NCBI RefSeq assembly: GCF_021026095.1
Contig: NZ_JAJNCU010000008.1
Coordinates: forward strand, 62,001 to 126,000
Direction: 5' to 3'
DNA: 64,000 bases
Source: Salinicoccus halitifaciens
Lineage (GTDB): Bacteria; Bacillota; Bacilli; Staphylococcales; Salinicoccaceae
The notes under the pieces were generated by a model. The model was not told where the DNA came from. It did not search any database and saw only the letters and a list, made by a program, of their open reading frames with translations. The position numbers and the translations under genes were made by a program. This document shows positions 61,182 to 64,000 of the stretch, piece after piece. Position 1 is the first letter of the stretch, and each line of letters opens with the position of its first letter.

Positions 61182-61210
61182 AGTATACAGTATACGTGTA
61201 AACGATTTCA
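61182..61210. promoter_or_regulatory. GntR operator 2 followed by a perfect cre site
   Basis: AGTATACAGTATACG (61182-61196) sits over the predicted transcription start. It is directly followed by TGTAAACGATTTCA (61197-61210), which fits the CcpA consensus at all 14 positions. The operon should be both substrate-induced and glucose-repressed. Confidence 0.75.
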
Positions 61211-61226
61211 ATTAGGGGGCTATTAT

Positions 61227-62264
61227 ATGAAGATTATAAAATACGGGTTGATCGGTGCGATGTCTCTCATGCTTGCGGCATGCGGCAACGGCGGTGAAGA
61301 AGGTGCAGATAACGGTGCGGCTGAGGACAATGGTTCAGGTGAAAGTGTAACACTGCAGCTGGGTCACGCACTGTCACCGGGCACGCCAGCGTCTGACCAG
61401 ATCGACCAGGTGGCTGAAAATGTTTCTGAAAGAACCGAGGGGCGTGTGGAATTCGATGTCTATCCGGACAGCCAGTTAGGATCCGAAACTGAAATGCTTG
61501 AGCAGATTCAGGTCGGGTCGATGCAGTCGGGTGCCATCATGGTCGGCAGTATGCAAGCACTGGATATGAAGATGGCGATTGAAGATCTGCCTTATATGTG
61601 GGCGGATATTGAAAACGCACGTGAAGCCTACAGGGGTGAGTTCGGTGAGGCGCTCGCCGACATCATGGCAGATCAGGGAATGACCCAAATCGGCTACCTG
61701 GAGTGGGGCTTCAGACATATCACGAACAATGAAGGCCCGATCGTCGAGCCGGAAGACCTTCAGGGGTTGAACATCCGTGTGGCTGAGACCGCACTGCGTG
61801 TCGATGCATTCGAACAGGTCGGCGCGCTGCCGACGGTCATGGCGTTCAGTGAAGTGTACGGTGCCCTCCAACAGGGTGCGCTCGATGCACAGGAGAACCC
61901 GCTTGCGAACATCGTCGCACCGAGGTTCTACGAAGTGCAGGATTATCTGTCACTCACCGGCCATTTCTACAACACCGTCATGGTCGTGGCGGATACGGAC
62001 ACTTGGGACACCATTTCCGAAGAGGACCAGCAGGTGATACTGGAGGAGTTTGAAACGGCGTCGGAGGAAGTGCAGACGGAAAATGACGCAATGGAAGATG
62101 AATACCTTGCCGAGCTTGAAGAGAATGGCATGGAAATCAACGATAACGTCAACACCGAAGCATTCCGTGAAGCGATGCTCCCTGTATATGAAGAATGGGA
62201 AGAGGACGTCTTCGGCGAAGAATTGATGGATATATACCGTGAGGCATCAGGATGGGAAGATTAA
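61227..62264 (+). CDS. dctP: TRAP transporter substrate-binding lipoprotein (DctP type)
   Basis: 345-residue extracytoplasmic solute-binding protein. A lipoprotein signal with lipobox LMLAACGN is followed by an acidic Gly/Asp/Asn linker. The DctP domain has LQLGHALSPGTPASDQ, YPDSQLGSETEMLEQIQVGS, the carboxylate-binding Arg in LNIRVAETALRV, and GALDAQENPLANI. It captures an organic acid, probably a carboxylate that is also the GntR effector (inference). First gene of dctPQM. Confidence 0.93.
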   Translation: MKIIKYGLIGAMSLMLAACGNGGEEGADNGAAEDNGSGESVTLQLGHALSPGTPASDQIDQVAENVSERTEGRVEFDVYPDSQLGSETEMLEQIQVGSMQSGAIMVGSMQALDMKMAIEDLPYMWADIENAREAYRGEFGEALADIMADQGMTQIGYLEWGFRHITNNEGPIVEPEDLQGLNIRVAETALRVDAFEQVGALPTVMAFSEVYGALQQGALDAQENPLANIVAPRFYEVQDYLSLTGHFYNTVMVVADTDTWDTISEEDQQVILEEFETASEEVQTENDAMEDEYLAELEENGMEINDNVNTEAFREAMLPVYEEWEEDVFGEELMDIYREASGWED

Positions 62265-62298
62265 TTTCTTCCCTTTCTTTTTTCAGGAGGGGATTCTT

Positions 62299-62775
62299 AT
62301 GAAATTGAGGAAAATCATCGCAGGATTTTTGACCGTCGTCGTGATCATCATTATGACGCTGCTCACCGGCACCGTCCTGCTGCAGGTCATCACGCGGGCC
62401 GTCGGTTATTCAATGCCGGGCACTGAGGAGTTTTCAAGGCTGATGATCGTCTGGCTGACATTCCTCGGGAGCAGCCTTGCATTTTATGAAAAGATGCACC
62501 TCGCGGTCACATTCTTCGTCCGCAGGTTCAAAGAAGAACGCAGGAAATACCTGCAGGCGGCAGTCAATATACTGATCGTCGTTTTCTATCTTATCGTCAT
62601 CTACTACGGCTTTAAGCTGTCCATGACTGCGATGGGTTCGACATCATCGACGCTGCAGATTCCGATGACGGCATTTTATTCGGCGATTCCGGTCAGCGGT
62701 ATTTTCGCGATCTTCTTCATCGTTACGGATATATTTGAAAACCCGGTGGAGAATGAGGAGGGGGCGGCCTTATGA
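62299..62775 (+). CDS. dctQ: TRAP transporter small permease (DctQ type)
   Basis: 158-residue four-helix membrane subunit. GTEEFSRLMIVWLTFLGSS with AFYEKMHLAVTFF is the family signature. The open frame extends back into dctP, but TCAGGAGGGG and ATG 62299 set the start. The stop overlaps the next gene's start (ATGA). Confidence 0.9.
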   Translation: MKLRKIIAGFLTVVVIIIMTLLTGTVLLQVITRAVGYSMPGTEEFSRLMIVWLTFLGSSLAFYEKMHLAVTFFVRRFKEERRKYLQAAVNILIVVFYLIVIYYGFKLSMTAMGSTSSTLQIPMTAFYSAIPVSGIFAIFFIVTDIFENPVENEEGAAL

Positions 62776-64000
62776 TCATTATGATACTGATTGCCTTCTT
62801 CCTTCTGTTGTTCCTCGGTGTGCCGATCGCATACATACTCGGCATCGTCACCGTGGTCGCGCTGTTTTCAACCGGTGTATCGAATGAAATTCTCGTCCAG
62901 CGCATGTTTTCAGGGGTGGATAACTTCTCGTACCTCGCGATTCCGCTGTTCATCCTTGCGGGTAACATCATGGGGGAGGGCGGTCTGACGACACGCCTCA
63001 TGCGGTTTGCCAAAGCCCTGCTCGGGAAACTGCCGGGCGGCACCGCGGTGACGACAGTTGTCACAACTGCACTTTTCGGTGCGGTGTCCGGCTCGACCGT
63101 CGCAACGACCTACGCGGTCGGTTCCGTGCTTGTACCGAAACTGAAGGAAGAAAACTACAGCAACTCCTTCATCGCGAGCGTCATTGGCCCGGCAGGTGTT
63201 TTGGGCCTGATCATCCCGCCGAGCATCACAATGGTCATACTCGGCATCACGGCGAATATTTCCATCGGGAATCTATTCCTTGCCGGCATCATTCCGGGAA
63301 TCATACTCACCGTCATCATGTGCCTTTATGTGGCATTTATGGCAAAGCGGAAAGGATTCGGTACGGAAAGCCATGAGAAGATGAACGGGAAAGAATTCTT
63401 CACGATCGCAAGGCAGGCGGTATTGCCGCTGCTTGCGCCGATATTCATACTCGGTAGCATATTTACAGGCTTTGCGACTGCGACTGAAGCAGCGGTCATC
63501 GCCGTGGCATACGGTTTCGTACTCGCCATGTTCTACAGGGAGCTGACAATAAAGAAATTCGGCCAGATCATGCGGTCGTCTGCGGTGACATCGGCAACGA
63601 TTCTCATCATCATATCGCTCGCAAGCGGGTTCACCTATGTGCTCACCGCAAACAGGATCCCGGCGGAAATATCGAACTTCTTCCTTGAGTTCGCAGACTC
63701 GCCGCTCATGTTCCTGTTAATCGTGTCACTGATACTCCTGATACTGGGCACGCTCACGGAAGTGACGTCGCTGATCGTACTCCTCAGTCCGATTTTCATG
63801 CCGATTGCGCAGCAGTACGGCATCGACCCGATCCACTTCGGCATGGTGATGATCATGAACTTCGCGCTTGCGAACATCACGCCGCCGGTGGGGCTCTCAC
63901 TCATCGCCGGCTGCAGCATCACCGATCGCAAGATGGGCATCGAGGATACGCTCCCGTATATACTGCACGTCCTCGCCATCATCGGCATCATGGTGCTGCT
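62772..64000 (+). CDS. dctM: TRAP transporter large permease (DctM type), cut by the window end
   Basis: The first 409 residues are present, in one open frame to the last base. FLLLFLGVPIAYILG, AIPLFILAGNIMGEGGL, GAVSGSTVATTYAVGS and GLIIPPSITMVILGI are the DctM core, and ITPPVGLSLIAGCSI is the C-terminal substrate-site repeat. The protein couples Na+ gradient to uptake together with DctQ. It starts within the dctQ stop codon (ATGA overlap), so it is translationally coupled. Only roughly the last 20 residues are missing if the length is typical. Confidence 0.93.
   Translation, partial: MIIMILIAFFLLLFLGVPIAYILGIVTVVALFSTGVSNEILVQRMFSGVDNFSYLAIPLFILAGNIMGEGGLTTRLMRFAKALLGKLPGGTAVTTVVTTALFGAVSGSTVATTYAVGSVLVPKLKEENYSNSFIASVIGPAGVLGLIIPPSITMVILGITANISIGNLFLAGIIPGIILTVIMCLYVAFMAKRKGFGTESHEKMNGKEFFTIARQAVLPLLAPIFILGSIFTGFATATEAAVIAVAYGFVLAMFYRELTIKKFGQIMRSSAVTSATILIIISLASGFTYVLTANRIPAEISNFFLEFADSPLMFLLIVSLILLILGTLTEVTSLIVLLSPIFMPIAQQYGIDPIHFGMVMIMNFALANITPPVGLSLIAGCSITDRKMGIEDTLPYILHVLAIIGIMVL

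Overview
The window reads as chromosomal DNA of a low-GC-phylum coccus in the Staphylococcaceae, most likely a moderately halophilic Salinicoccus/Jeotgalicoccus-type organism rather than Staphylococcus itself (inference). The evidence is: a Staphylococcus-like gene order ltaA / murE / prfC / terC / htrA / ktr; a MurE with the L-lysine-type DNPAND motif; staphylococcal-type CapA-CapB-CapC; a SigS-like sigma factor divergent from a ComK homologue; DUF2538 and DUF2187 proteins; an LPXTG surface amidase; many acidic proteins; and coding DNA that is clearly richer in G+C than in Staphylococcus.

Layout. 1-6.8 kb: a Tat-exported gluconate-dehydrogenase-like oxidoreductase pair, tatC, galU and ltaA (lipoteichoic acid glycolipid flippase). 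6.8-16 kb: murE-prfC, a manganese-riboswitch-controlled terC, htrA, a Ktr/Trk potassium channel subunit and a degenerate metallophosphoesterase. 16-19 kb: a NERD-domain protein and an intact IS3/IS150-type insertion sequence with a -1 frameshift signal. 19-25 kb: DUF2187, SigS-like/ComK divergon, a membrane metalloprotease, MarR, GNAT, DUF2538 and an LCP ligase. 25-31 kb: capABC, then an amidohydrolase/symporter pair. 31-39 kb is the most accessory-looking part: an antitoxin with a nonsense-mutated toxin, luciferase-like monooxygenases, TauE, an A+T-rich HEPN ribonuclease-like gene with a divergent small RNA flanked by inverted hairpins, and a frameshifted second capC. 39-47 kb: a very acidic LPNTG-anchored amidase and a three-gene 2-oxoacid/acetoin dehydrogenase operon. 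47-57 kb: small orphan genes, DUF2207, a SNF2/SWIM helicase, an MBL hydrolase, two stress proteins and a YkvI transporter. 57-64 kb: a catabolic locus of two M20-type amidohydrolases, a GntR repressor and a TRAP transporter, with matching operator and cre sites.

Two things stand out. First, the HEPN gene plus divergent ~77-nt RNA (34.76-36.77 kb) looks like a compact defence or toxin-type module that landed between two convergent genes. Second, at least eight intergenic spaces carry tandem arrays of short hairpins with strict 41-, 50-, 51- or 52-bp periods. The stem sequences differ between and within arrays while base pairing is kept, including a G-C / G.U / A-U series in neighbouring copies. 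Together they point to an uncharacterised family of structured intergenic repeats.

All calls were made by reading the sequence; no database search was run.
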